Of a stretch of DNA of 64,000 nt, positions 12,556 to 26,000 are shown piece after piece; within the stretch, counting starts at the first letter, position 1, and each line of letters starts with the position of its first letter. The translations under genes and the position numbers were made by a program. The notes beneath the pieces were generated by a model, which made no database searches, was not told the origin of the DNA, and was given only the letters and a program-made list of their open reading frames with translations. The stretch comes from Rhynchonema sp. JSB1_4. Its lineage: Eukaryota > Nematoda > Chromadorea > Monhysterida > Xyalidae. Location of the stretch: assembly GCA_030248065.1 (NCBI GenBank), contig JASAMV010003920.1, forward strand, positions 38,871 to 102,870, given 5' to 3'.

Positions 12556-12780
12556 GGGTGATATTTTCGAAACGGTGTAAAGCTCAGTTGGGTGTAAAGG
12601 TCGGTGTAAGCTCGGTCGGAAGCTCAGTTGATGTAAGCTCGGTGTAAACATGAAACATTCCACGTTAACAGCAGGCAATGTTTCATGTTTACACCGACCT
12701 GACACCGACCGAGCTTTCGACTGAGCTTACACCGACCTTTACACCCAACTCACCTTTACACCGTTTCGAAAATATCACCC
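12556..12780. mobile_element. Foldback MITE, GGGTG family, copy 2 (nested)
   Basis: Begins GGGTGATATTTTCGAAACGG and ends with the inverted form at 12780. It sits inside the larger inverted-repeat element, so it inserted later. Confidence 0.8.
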
Positions 12781-12828
12781 TGTGTGTGCATGGAAATCAG
12801 GATGTCCAAAAGAAAATGACAGAGGTGT

Positions 12829-12922
12829 GGTATAGGCGGCGCGTTACGGTAGGTTGACTAAACATTTATTATTTACAGAAGAGCTAATGTTTTATCGGGT
12901 TACCGTAACCCGCCGCCTATGT
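12829..12922. mobile_element. Short palindromic MITE (ATAGGCGGCG ends, ~90 bp)
   Basis: Ends ATAGGCGGCGCGTTACGGTA and its near-complement surround an AT-rich core. The same element occurs at 22389-22480, in the related composite repeat. Confidence 0.7.
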
Positions 12923-13165
12923 CACGTCCCAGTGATTTTGAATTTATCTTGTCATTCCTGATCATCATGTGCAAATGTGCGTCAATATCGGACAGTTTTG
13001 TTCCCGATAGACCATCTTGGCGGATCGATTTCGGTGGGTAATCTCCACTTTGGTGAAGTTCGTCAAAACTAATGTTCTTGATCTCGATGCCAACAAACGA
13101 TATAAGTGAAAAAAACCGAGGTCGAAAACCAAAAAAAACAATAGCGGCGGGGCCGCTTTAAGTAT

Positions 13166-13789
13166 TGCCCGCAAATTAATCGTATACCCGTCGTGACACT
13201 GGTGCAGCTACCCCTTTCCGGGAAATGTACTGTATGCTGGACTCATATTTGAACTACGGGTTGCACGCTGATGTCACTATTGTAAAGGTGAAACAACAGG
13301 CTGGGTATTTGCGCTATTTTTTTCACGAAGCTCTAACCACTCGCTCTTTGTCTCTTCCTGTTCATGACGTTTTATCGTTCGGTGAAATTAATGGTGTGCA
13401 AGTGCACGTTTTTCCGACTCGAGTAAGTGTCAAAACTGAAAGACCTTACAAATATTACGCAAAGTGTGTCATTAACATTTTCTCACCTGATGTTTTATGT
13501 TCATAATATTATGGAATGTACCGGATTACTTCGCTATTTTAATCTTAACTTTTTCACTACTTTATGCTTTATTGTAATTAATCTTTTTGTAACAGGTAGT
13601 ATTCCATCACTTTTGTCGTTTTCGCATGCTCTAAATAAAAAGTGAGAGAAAGAGAGATCACATTTTTGTGTGTTGAGGCATGAAAACAGAGAAAACGTAA
13701 AAACACCAGCAGTAATCAATAAAACAGTGAAGCATTTAGAGAAATAGATACTGTATGTATGTATCGCAGCTGCGTGCCTACGCCCATTG
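13166..13789. other. Intergenic, no gene recognised
   Basis: 3' flank of the minus-strand Rab11 gene. A possible polyadenylation signal for it (AATAAA on the minus strand) was not assigned. No supported exon. Confidence 0.35.
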
Positions 13790-15117
<1,328 letters not shown>

Positions 15118-16124
15118 GATGTGACGAGTGTGCTTTCCTGGTCGCTTCCAAGTCTAGATTTCAGGAAAAAGCGCCAAAAAGCTGATTGATGTTATTGATG
15201 AGCGACACAATTTTCGAAGCGTCTTGTATCTTATCTCTGCTTCCAGTTTGGGCAGCATAGATATATGCGAACAGTTTTGCTAATCAAGAGTGTTTTATAC
15301 GGACGGGGAACGTGGAGTGCGAGTAATGTGTGTGTCATCGCGACAGTTGGCAGTTTTTCCCTTTTCGTTGTTGTCACCGCTCTCAACGTATCTGCACCGA
15401 CCCACGCACACAGCAAACGTTGTCAAAACACATGACGCAGGTGTATAGACACCCACACATAATATGAGTTGTGATATGTTTTTAGTTACCCGGTTTCGAC
15501 CTGGTTTCACAGACGGGTGGTGCACACAGATCATCGTCAGTGCGAATGCACGAGATGGCCACAGAAGCAAATACGGAATGGTTTTATGCTCGAGTAAAAT
15601 AAGGTCTAATGGTCGAAAAATTGAATCACAAGTCGATAGAATCAAACAGTTGTGTGCACACAGATCATCGTCAGTGCGAGTGCACCAGATGGCCAGGTGG
15701 CCACAAAAACAAACACGGGCTGGTTTTATGCACGATTAAAACAAGATCTAATGGCCCTGAAAATTGAATCACAAATCGATTGAATCAAGGATTAATTCCA
15801 ATGCTACTTGACGTTTTAATAAAGCGTTAAATAACAACAGCAGCAGAAGGCGTTTTGAACTGATAAAACAAACACGCACAGAACCCTGCGCTTTTTCCAT
15901 CCGTGCTACACTGTCGGTATGTAGCAGCATTTAGCTGACTAGTGCACACAAGAAGAACTACTAAACCGGGCCCAGACAAGGATCCAAACCTAAAATATAT
16001 GCCAATTAAGCGGATGACCGTTAAATGACGAATTTTTACATTTTTGAAATGGGAATGTTCACGGTTTTAGCTTAAAAGAAGAAACAAAAGCATCCTATGA
16101 AAGTAAAGATTAAAAAACGCAATA
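15118..16124. repeat. Intergenic with tandem pair of the 100-bp dispersed repeat
   Basis: About 15515-15625 and 15650-15765 are two direct copies that share CACAGATCATCGTCAGTGCG and GGTCTAATGG-like 3' parts. They are inverted relative to the copies at 1505 and 4723. No exon found in the rest. Confidence 0.55.
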
Positions 16125-17740
16125 TTACTGCGATCGGGGCTTAAAGTTTCTGCAACATGTCTCGGTCCCAACAGTGCCAACATAGGTTTCGACGATGAAT
16201 ACACCAAAACAAATAATCATAATGAACAAAAATGTCATCAGAAGAACTAAAGTGTCCGGCAGACCGATGCTCGTCCAGAGTTTGGGTGGATCTTCACACG
16301 CTCTGATACGGACCAGTTGCTCCTTGTCATACTTGAATGAAGTCGCTTGGCACCTGAATGAAGTCAAATAACCAAAGCGATTGAGATTTAGCAAACATAA
16401 ATTAACGATGACCAAACAAACTTAACAACTGCACATGAGCTATACTTTGGACACATTTATACCAAACTTCGGTGGTTGATGCAGACCAGCAAAACTATGA
16501 TTCATTGCTTACCGATCATCGAGCCGTGCCATCGCCTCTTCAAACTGGCGTACGACGTCGACGGGCGTTCGGGGTGAAAACATCCAAGCGCTAACTTTAA
16601 CACCCCATTCAGGGAAGGGCACGATCTGCATCCTTGTGCACGGTGTGGCGTCGGCTATAGCCTTCAGCCATTTATGAGTTCCAACGAGAATCAATTCATC
16701 TTCACTAGTTGCTAATGTTGACGCTCGGCCGTATACCGGAGGGTTGTTCAATAAAGCGATCTGCAAAAAAGCATAGCATGACTAAATTTGGGTTCCCTGG
16801 GCTAGTCTCAACATTTTCTGACCCGAAATCGCCGGGCACTTGATGAATTTGAATGCATGACTTCGTAAAGGATGCCATCACCAGCGTAGGTCAACCAGCG
16901 GAATCTTTTCTGTTCCAGTGCGTGCAGCATTTCGTCAAAGTTTTCAAACAGCGACGATTTTTGAGGCATCAGAATCCGAACGAGAATAAAATTGCCGTAT
17001 AGCCCCAGCAGGATGCCGATTGTAAGTTTTGTCAAGCCTTGGAACAGACGATAGACACGTAAATGCCGTCGCTTTGATGCCTGAAAACCAACCGCGTTCA
17101 CTCGAGGCAGCTGTCGTTTCTGCCGTAACTGGGAGCCTGGCAAACCTGACACGATGGTTGCTCCACAATTTGCGCGAGCCGCTTGACATTCTTGTGGAAA
17201 GCGTATGTCAGCATGATGCACATCCAAACTAAGAGATCAAACACACCAACGTACGAGTGCAGGGCACCCCAGTAATTAACGGACGTCTGACGGTCGTGAT
17301 ACATGGCAGCCATCGAAGTCACTGAATCCGAACTTGGATATGCAACAAACTGCAAGCCAATTGACAGACGATGTTCTGTTGGATATCTAAATTATGTGGT
17401 ATGGTGTCCTGAATCACCTTTAAGTTAAGCTTCCACGAATGCAAGCTCTTACAATTGAACTGTCGGCAGATCAATTGCGCCACCGACCATCAGCTCAATC
17501 ACTTCCGATATATTGAAACTCGTTTGGTTGAAACGAATCAACTCGAAATTGAGACCAAGTTCAGACAAAACACTCGCCAAAATTTCGGCTCGATACCCTG
17601 GTCGCGGACAGTTGTCGGTCACCTCGAAGCGCGACTCAAATGAACACGGATTAACCATGCCCGGGGTGTCGTGCCAACCGATGCGCAGTGTGCGATTTGA
17701 CAAGAGAATCATTGCTGCAGCTCGTATGAATGGAATGACA
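16125..17740 (-). CDS. Ionotropic glutamate receptor-like protein, copy A
   Basis: Probable ligand-gated channel subunit related to ionotropic receptors, lacking an amino-terminal domain. Exons (minus): about 17740-17453, 17386-17146, 17080-16823, 16760-16513 and 16353-16125. An S1-like half-domain has RTLRIGWHDTPGM and NCPRPGYRAEIL. It is followed by a membrane segment (GVFDLLVWMCIMLTY) and a second (KLTIGILLGLYGNFIL). The S2-like half-domain starts at FENFDEMLHALEQKRFRW and includes PVYGRASTLATSEDE and EWGVKVSAWMFSPRTP. The last membrane segment lies in LPDTLVLLMTFLFIMII. The order S1-TM-TM-S2-TM matches the fold, but no clear pore loop is seen. Start is uncertain: a methionine lies at 17714, and the frame is open to 17877. 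A second copy lies 2.4 kb away in tandem. Ligand unknown. Confidence 0.75.
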
Positions 17741-18565
17741 AACACCTTTTTGACCTGTGAATTTGCAAATATTTGAGACAGGCGGAGAATATAACCATCT
17801 AATGTTTGCCGGTAATACCAGGTGAATACCCAAATGCAAATATTGAATGGTCTTTCAAGATCATGTTTCAAACGCAAATACTTTTGATGATTTCAATCGT
17901 AGTTATTGCTGCGAGCAGTACGTAGTCTGTCCTTGGGCAAGTGGCGTTTTGCATCCTGGATGTTTCCAGCATTACCATACCCGTAATCTTGACCAGCGTT
18001 TAAGATTCCGACCGATATAATAGATTGAATCCGCTTGGGATGATGTTGACGTTTTTACTTGCTAACCAGGTAAAATGTTTTGTGGTGCGCAGCGAGAAAA
18101 AGATATCAGCAACAATTTAAACAACAATAATTATGTTCCTTGTTTCTTCAAGACGCAAATTGCTGAAAAAACCTGGGTAAGGTACATGTTAGGTCGCATG
18201 TTCAAAGTAACAGACTTGCATAATATCATGGAGGACAGATTATGCCACTTTTGTATAAAAATATGCGAAGGTTTACTTATGGTTGACGCTATTCGACGTG
18301 AAAAATTGACCCCAGACATGAAAACATCTAAAACTGCTCAAATTGTCTGGCCAGAGTTGTCGCTGGATATCGTGAACATACGTTTAAGACGTTGTGCGGA
18401 ATTTCCATTATCTGCTTGAGTCACTTAAAGATCAGATTTCCGTGTGGTATGTAGGTTGTCTAGATGTATTGAAATGAGAAACATAACAAAACGTCCTGGA
18501 AAGTTGCAAGAAGGGAAATTACAACGATAACACTTAACGGGGTCAAGAATTTTCAGCGCATAGCA
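17741..18565. other. Spacer between the two receptor-like genes
   Basis: No supported exon. The stretch has no similarity to the spacer beyond copy B that I can see. Confidence 0.35.
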
Positions 18566-20140
18566 TTAGCATATCTGAGCGTGAACAATGCCAGTTAATT
18601 TTTCGACAACGAATATCCCAAAACCAATAATCATGACCAACATGAATATTATCAGAAGAATCAAAGTGTCGGGCAAACCAATGCTCTTCCAGAGTTTCAA
18701 TGGATTTTCACACGCTCTGTGACGAAGCCTTTGCTCCTTTTCGTACTTCAATGAAATCGAGCGGTGCCTTAAAGCGTCAAATAACAGCGCGGACATTTTG
18801 CATTGACAGAACACACGGGACCCAACCGGTAGGCATTTCTCAGTGCGTATGCGCTGCACTTTAAGAACGTTTCTAGTACCACTTAGATAATTAGCGCCCA
18901 CTATGAATAACCATTATTCTCTACTAACCGATCATCGAGCCGTGCCATCGCCTCTTCAAACTGGCGTATAACGTCGACGGGCGTTCGGGGTGAAAACATC
19001 CAAGCGCTAACTTTAACACCCCATTCAGGCAAGGGTACGATCTGCATCTCTGTGCACAGAGTGGCGTCGGCCACAGATTTCAACCATTTCTCAGTTCCAA
19101 TGAGCACCAGTTCATCGTCACTGGTTGCAAATGTTGACTCTCTGCCAAATACCGGACCGTTATTCTTCGATAGAGCGGCCTGTAAAGGTACGGTAGTGTA
19201 AGTCAAGTGCTATAAATCAAGCAAAAAGCATCAAGCAGTAACCCGTAATCGACAAGCGACTGTTGTGTTGGAATGCATTACTTCATGTAGAACGCCATCA
19301 CCCCGTTGAGTCAACCAGCGGAATTTTTTCTGTTCCAGTGCGTGCAGCATTTCGTCAAAGTTTTCAAACGGGGGCGATTTGTCTGGCATCAGAATCCCAA
19401 CAAGTATGAAATTGCCGTATAGCCCCAGCAGGATGCCGATTGTAAGTTTTGTCAAGCCTTGGAACAAACGATAGACACGTAAATGCCGCCGTTCTGATTC
19501 CTGAAAAGCAAGCGTGTTTACGCGAGGCAGCTGTCGTTTCTGCCGTAACTGGGAGCCTGACAAACCTGACACGATGGTTGCTCCACCATTTGCGCGAGCC
19601 GCTTGACATTCTTGTGGAAAGCGTATGTAAGCATGATGCACACCCAAACTAAGAGATCAAACACACCAACGTACGAGTGCAGGGCACCCCAGTAATTAAC
19701 GGACGTCTGACGGTCGTGATACATGGCAGCCATCGAAGTCACTGAATCCGAACTTGGATATGCAACAAACTGCAAGCCACGCGACAGACGATGTTCTGTT
19801 GGATAACTGAAAGTGCAGCTTGGATTCTGCAGGCTTTAATTTAAGCTAAGGAGCCACCTACACTGTAACTCACAAGTGAATTGGCGACAGATCAATGACC
19901 CCATTAGCCACAAAATCCATCGTTGCCGAGATGTTTAGTTCATGCTGGTTGAACAAATGAGTTAAATCAAAGTTGAGATCTAGCTCAGCCAGGACAATGC
20001 CAAGAATTTCGGCGTGATATCCAGGGTATGGGCAGTTGTCTGTCACTTTGAGGCGAGATTCGAATGAACACGGGTTGACCATGCCTGGTGCTTCATGCCA
20101 ACCAATGCGTAATGTGTGATTCGACAAATTCCATATCATG
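18566..20140 (-). CDS. Ionotropic glutamate receptor-like protein, copy B
   Basis: Tandem duplicate of the downstream gene with the same exon plan: about 20140-19876, 19806-19566, 19500-19240, 19180-18932 and 18773-18566. Exon 2 (membrane segment GVFDLLVWVCIMLTY) and much of exon 3 are almost base-identical to copy A. The S1 exon is clearly diverged (LRIGWHEAPGMVNP against LRIGWHDTPGMVNP, then many replacements and a one-residue indel). The C-terminal exon is also diverged (GLPDTLILLIIFMLVMII). No stop or frameshift was found inside exons, so both copies may be active. The first exon may start at 20139 or further upstream. Confidence 0.72.
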
Positions 20141-21336
20141 GCTGAGGCACTGACTTACACACTGCTCGCCTGTGAATTGACAAGATTTATTCGAGACCAA
20201 CGTCAAAGCTAATGTTCTTCGACTACGCTGCACTCCAGGCACCAAGTGCAAATATTGAATGGTCTTCGACATCACGTTTCCGACACAAACGCTTTCCTAC
20301 ACAAATGCGCCTTTTTATCAAACCAATTTACAAAAATGAAAACCAAATAACACAACTCTCGTACATAAATACTGTACGTACATACATATTTATGTACTTC
20401 ACGACGTTAATTCATGAGTAATGATTTTTAATTCATGTAGGGTTTGTCAATGACTAAAACAATTGATAACATTAGGTTTGAAAATTCGTTCTAAAGACAG
20501 CTGGCTGGTAACACTTTTGGCGCTAGTGGACTTTTCTGGTAATATAAAAGTACTGGACGGTATATAAAATAACTTTTATTGCGGCAATAGAAGAATCGTG
20601 AAGATGCTTTTGGTGCAATAGGATATTGCGTAACTAAGGTGGATAAGATTATTAGGAACTGGCAAGGAAAAGGTATTATTTCGTTGAAACTAACTGAAAG
20701 ATGAAATTCAACTGCAGAACAATCCTATGAGCGCTGTAACAAGGTTTGCCACCTGGAACTTTGAGCAAACAAAAGTGCAACATGATACAAACTGCTAATT
20801 TCAGGCACGTAAACGCATCACATGCGTTCGGCAAACCTCAACCAACATGGTATGTATCTAACGAAACCAGCCAACAATCACGAACATACCGCACAGGTTG
20901 TCCGGTAGCACCTGTCTGAGAACCTTTTTATATTTGCACAGAAGCTCTATAATACGTAAGTTTCCGTTGAAATTGCCACCTCTTGTTCCGTGTGAGTTGA
21001 GGTTTACGGTATAAGTAGTTGTCCTCCCAGCAAAAGAAATTACCATTACCTAATTAAGAAATGGTGTGGCTAAAATTTTTGACAGAGAAAGTATGTATAG
21101 GGAGTGGAAGGTTTAGAGTCTGATGTGAGAAAGGGCACAAGCATGTGGAATTTGGACTTGCTTTGTTGGAAAGAGAAAGGTGCACAGGTGTGCAATGTTT
21201 GAGAAAGAATCAAATTGATGTTTGGGGAGTGTTCCAAATTTCCTGTTACAATTTCAGGTACATCAACGAGCCAAATTCTACGATTCGTTATTTAGGAGAT
21301 TAGCAGTTCCAGCCGACACCAATTACGTGCCGGAGA
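20141..21336. other. Intergenic, no gene recognised
   Basis: No exon with plausible splice sites and no repeat shared with the rest of the window was found. Confidence 0.35.
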
Positions 21337-22535
21337 TTTGAAGATTTATAGAGAAAGTTTCAGTGAAGAGAGTAAAATGCTGCTGCATTCGGTGGTAAAT
21401 TCCGTGATTTTGAATTTCTCTTGTCATTCCTGAACATCATGTGCAAATGTGCGTCAATATCGGACAGTTTTGTTCCCGATAGACCATCTTGGCGGATCGA
21501 TTTCGGTGGGTAACCGCCATTTTGGTGAAGTTCGTCAAAACTAATGTTCTTGATCTCGATGCCAACAAACGATACAGGTGAAAAAACCGAGGTCGAAAAC
21601 CAAAAAAATAATAGCGGCGGGGCCGCTTTAAGGGTTTGGTCCCCGAGCGCATTAATTTAATCTGAATTCAGATTAAAAGTGATGAAAAGCGAGATTTGAA
21701 GATTTATGAAAGGAATGCAATGCCTCTTTCTAAATCCTGTTCATTTTTTTGGCAAATAAGCTTTTCTTCTGTTTCGGTGATGTTTTTAGTCGCCTTTTGC
21801 TCCTGTGCGTAACCACTGATATCTTTTTACTTTGGGGAGTAACAATCTTGTATAGGTGTTTTATATGCGACCAGCATGATACCGAGAACCATATCCTAAT
21901 TCTTGCCGCGCGACAGCAGGCATTTTTCTTCTTTTGTATAGAATTATAACACAAATACAATCCGACCACTTCATAAAGCATACAGAATACAAGCTACGGA
22001 ATCTACGATTCCCACTTCTTCCCTCTTTTCGGAAGGAATTTACCACCGAATGCAGCAGCATTTTACTCTCTTCACTGAAACTTTCTCTATAAATCTTCAA
22101 ATCTCGCTTTTCATCACTTTTAATCTGAATTCAGATTAAATTAATGCGCTCGGGGACCTAAAGCCCCTCGCCCATTTTTTTGGTTTTCGACCTCGGTTTT
22201 TTCACCTGTATCGTTTGTTGGCATCGAGATCAAGAACATTAGTTTTGACGAACTTCACCAAATGGCGGTTACCCACCGAAATCGATCCGCCAAGATGGTC
22301 TATCGGGAACAAAACTGTCCGACATTGACGCACATTTGCACATGATGTTCAGGAATGACAAGAGAAATTCAAAATCACTGGGGCGTGATATAGGCGGCGG
22401 GTTACGGTAGCCCGATAAAACATTAGCTCTTTTGTAAATAACAAATGTTTTGTCAACCTACCGTAACGCGCCGCCTATACCACACCTCTGTGATTTGAGT
22501 TTTGCTTTGGAAATCCTGATTTCCATGCACACATA
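21337..22535. mobile_element. Composite inverted-repeat element (~1.2 kb)
   Basis: Left arm modules: 21337-21412 (GAAAGTTTCAGTGAAGAGAG) then 21413-21690 (ATTTTGAATTTCTCTTGTCA to GATTAAAAGTGATGAAAAGC). On the right, 22034-22380 carries both modules inverted but in swapped order. A 90-bp ATAGGCGGCG palindrome sits at 22389-22480. The middle (about 21700-22030) is unique. The main arm is a relative of 12360-13165. Confidence 0.7.
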
Positions 22536-23070
22536 GTGCATCCAATGCAACGTCATGATTGCCCCGTCAATTTCCTGCTTCACGATTCAGTAAAAAAACT
22601 TGATCAATTCTTATGAAGTGCGACCAACATCATAACATCGTATACCGTTCCGATCACCCGTTTGCAGTTACAACGCGCGAGTCAACAGTCCGTTGTTGCG
22701 TCACTGCAACGCATCGTACGCCGAGCACGCAGTGCAACAGTGCACGGATCTGGCGTGTCACGAACGAAACGGCGACTCTCTGAGTCCGATCGATGATCCC
22801 AACATAACTGTTGAGCCTTGAGGTCAATTACATATACAAGTAGCAAACGCTAATCAATCGAAATCAACTGCTTTTAGTGCTCTACTGTATTCATCGGATT
22901 TATACCAGGGCACTTTAGGTCACCGTCCCAAGCGCAGGAGTGTGAAGAACGACATTAAGCTTAACACTTTGATTGAGCGAGTGCAATGTACCTGAAACAT
23001 TTTCTAATTTTTATTCGATTGAAACCAATTAAAAACATTCATTGGACCCGCTGTTGCGCCATTGTCAATT
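22536..23070. other. Intergenic, 3' flank of SLC18-like gene
   Basis: No exon or repeat recognised. Confidence 0.35.
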
Positions 23071-26000
23071 TTAAGATCCGTTACGAAGGAGCGGTTGTTT
23101 TTCTTCTGCTCGATCTGGTTCAACACAATCATCATTGGACAAACTGACACGTTCTGTTCTGCACGGTAAAATGACGATCAAAACAAGTGCAGCTGAAAAT
23201 TTAGATAAAATCAACAGATTACATATGTGATGAACCCGGCCGTTTATCGTACGTACAACAACGGACAGCAGTCCTTGCGTCTGTATACAGGCTGGTCCTT
23301 CAAACCAACCAACAACGTGAAGCCCAGCAATCAGATCGCAAAGAGCGCCAAAACTGGCCAGATGCACCACTAGACCACCGAGTGGACTACCCAACAACCA
23401 GGACGTTGCGCGCAGCAGTTGCTCCAAGGCCCAGACCTGTAAGGAAGAAGCACCCACCATTACCATGTGATCTATAGGTATACATGCATATACCTTCTGA
23501 AGCCTGCAGCCAGCTGAAACTATCTAACCATCTAAAGCCACCTGAAGCAGAAGTTCAAACAATGATATTGGTTGCGTCGAATAGGTAACATATCAGTTTC
23601 GCGTTCGTGTCCAATCGGGGCACCGATTTTGTCAACCGATCAATCAATTTTCGGAACACGTCTTTCGAGGTTCCGGTCCCAGTCTTCGATACACCGCGTG
23701 CGCGGCATTGGCCATAACTTTTTTATGTTTTTTCGCCAACTCACCTGTGCAAAAACGCTGGTGAGCGACTTTGATCGATATCTGTCATTGGTGGCCGGCA
23801 ATATGATCATTGTCAGACCATGTGCGTGCATGAAGACCGCCTTTGTCATCGCGTTCGTGCCGAATGTGACACAGATCAGCCAGTAGATGTGGGCTGGAAT
23901 AGCAGGCAAAATTGTAATTTGAATTTTGAACCCAGAGCAAGAATGTTTTCTTCACGCAATTAGACGGTGTAATGTTAGCTTTACCATTTATGATTTTTTA
24001 TTGGCTTTTGCCAACGTACACTTTGTGACATACACTTTGTGATATACTTCGGAGAAAATATTTTTTTGAAGCAGAAAACCCATATATCAGCCGTGATTTT
24101 GGCTTTAAAAGTATGTACCGTTCATGTACAAAAAGTCCAAGTCGTGGTCTTGAGCTGGTTCAGACGAGAAGTTACGAACTCGGCGATAGCACCTTCGTGT
24201 GTTTGTCCAATGCGGAAACCCCCATCAGCAAGTTTAACAGTTCTGGTAACCCAACTTTTCGACGAAATTTACTTCGGGAAGCACTGATTCCATACAAAAA
24301 ATCGTGGTCATGGTGGGGAACCGGTCTCAGCTTAGCGCTAGCTCTGATAATACAAGTTCCTCGGCATGTCCAGATGCACATTAGACCAGGTTTTGTGACG
24401 TACCGGAGTTTTCCGGTTACAGCCCCTGGGGCTCTATTGGTCGTAGGTGGGAAATCGGATTTTAAAAATAATTTTTAATCCCGAAGAACCCCATGAGGCT
24501 TTATTCTTGGTTGCAACGCGCTTTTGTGTCATATGGATACTTGGTATAGACGCAATTCAGGTTCTATAAGAAAGAAAGAAAGAAGGCAAAAACTTTGACC
24601 AAAAGTACGAATCATTGACTAAAATAGCTGGTTTTGCTCCTTTTTTATCGGTAAATTTAGACCATAAACTAGGCACCCGAACGACAAAAATCCCGAATAG
24701 AGCCCCTATTTATATAGAATAAAGCCCGAATATAGGCCTGGAGCTCTATTTGGAACATTTTCCGGGGGGCTATAACTGGAAAGCTCAGGTACGTAAAGGC
24801 AAACTACGCCAACACGAGCCCGATTCCGAAGGTGATGTGTATTCAAAACGAATAGAAAGAGAAAATCATCATGCTCCGCTTTGTATTCTTCAACGTGTAA
24901 CATTTCCCAAATCAGCAGCCACGTACATATGAATGTTTCACTATTCTGCCAGCTGTGAAATCGGGCTCGTGTTGGTGTAGTTTGCCTTTATGTATTACCT
25001 GCTGCATTGCCCATTACGACCAGCGACAGGGCCGATCCTAGCAAGCCAACAGCCATGTACAACGTGACCCACTTGGGAGCGAATTCAATAAGCCCAATGC
25101 CAATGACGATGCCTGAAACTCTTCACTGAATCTGCACCTGGTCCTGGTGTATACGTCAGAGTACCGGAGGTTATCACTTTTTAAAGCCTCCCGGAATGGA
25201 GCTATGGCTAAAATTTAGGTGGAATATTTCAAGTGAAAAAAGCTCAGAGGACGGTAATTGGCGGATTCCGACTAAAAGATAAACTCTTCACTCTTCATCA
25301 AACGGAAAATTTTGACTGAGATGTGCAAATCCCGAATGATTTGCTTATATGATAACACCGTAAACCATAATCTTTCGATGTAAATTGAGGCGGTGACATG
25401 CAAAAGCCTTGAACACAAAGAATAAGTGATGAAATTTTTCTTGAAGAACCTACCGTCGTGTGAAAAATGATTAATCTTTCAATTAAAGCCCCGTGAAACG
25501 TTTCCTTAGAGAAACCCCAGTGACTTTGTCTGGGCGGACGGAGGGCCGGTTTCCAACTTACACCCCGTGGGGCTTCAAGTGGAAAACTCCGATAGGTAGA
25601 CGAACCTAGGAAGAATGTTGGAAGCGAGCTGAGCATGACAAATCCAATGGTTGATTCACTTATGCCAGGAAAGTTACCCTGAAAGTTATAAAGAAAGTAT
25701 AGTGACACGTCTAATGATTAAAACATGCGTTTATAGTATATGTACATGTTCAATTGTAAGCTCCAAACGCCCGTTGAAATTTCTGCCATCGAATCTCAGC
25801 AAAAAATCAGAGATATACAGTATGTACATATTGTCGCCTACCTGCAACCAGGTAGATAATTGTGCCATAGTTGTTCCATAATTTAACGCATTGACGACGC
25901 TGGCCAGTATCGTGCACATAACTGGTACGTCAAAGATAATCATCCACATTGAAATGTTGTCGCCGGTCGCCGTTGCGTTATTGGGTATTGATGCTGCCGC

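Larger units (their letters stand above)
12360..13165. mobile_element. Inverted-repeat element with a nested foldback MITE
   Basis: The left arm (about 12360-12550) and right arm (about 12955-13165) are inverted copies, joined through the segment CACCGAAATCGATCC and its complement. The centre contains a complete GGGTG-family foldback. The right half also holds a compact palindrome at 12829-12922. A larger relative is at 21337-22535. Confidence 0.7.
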
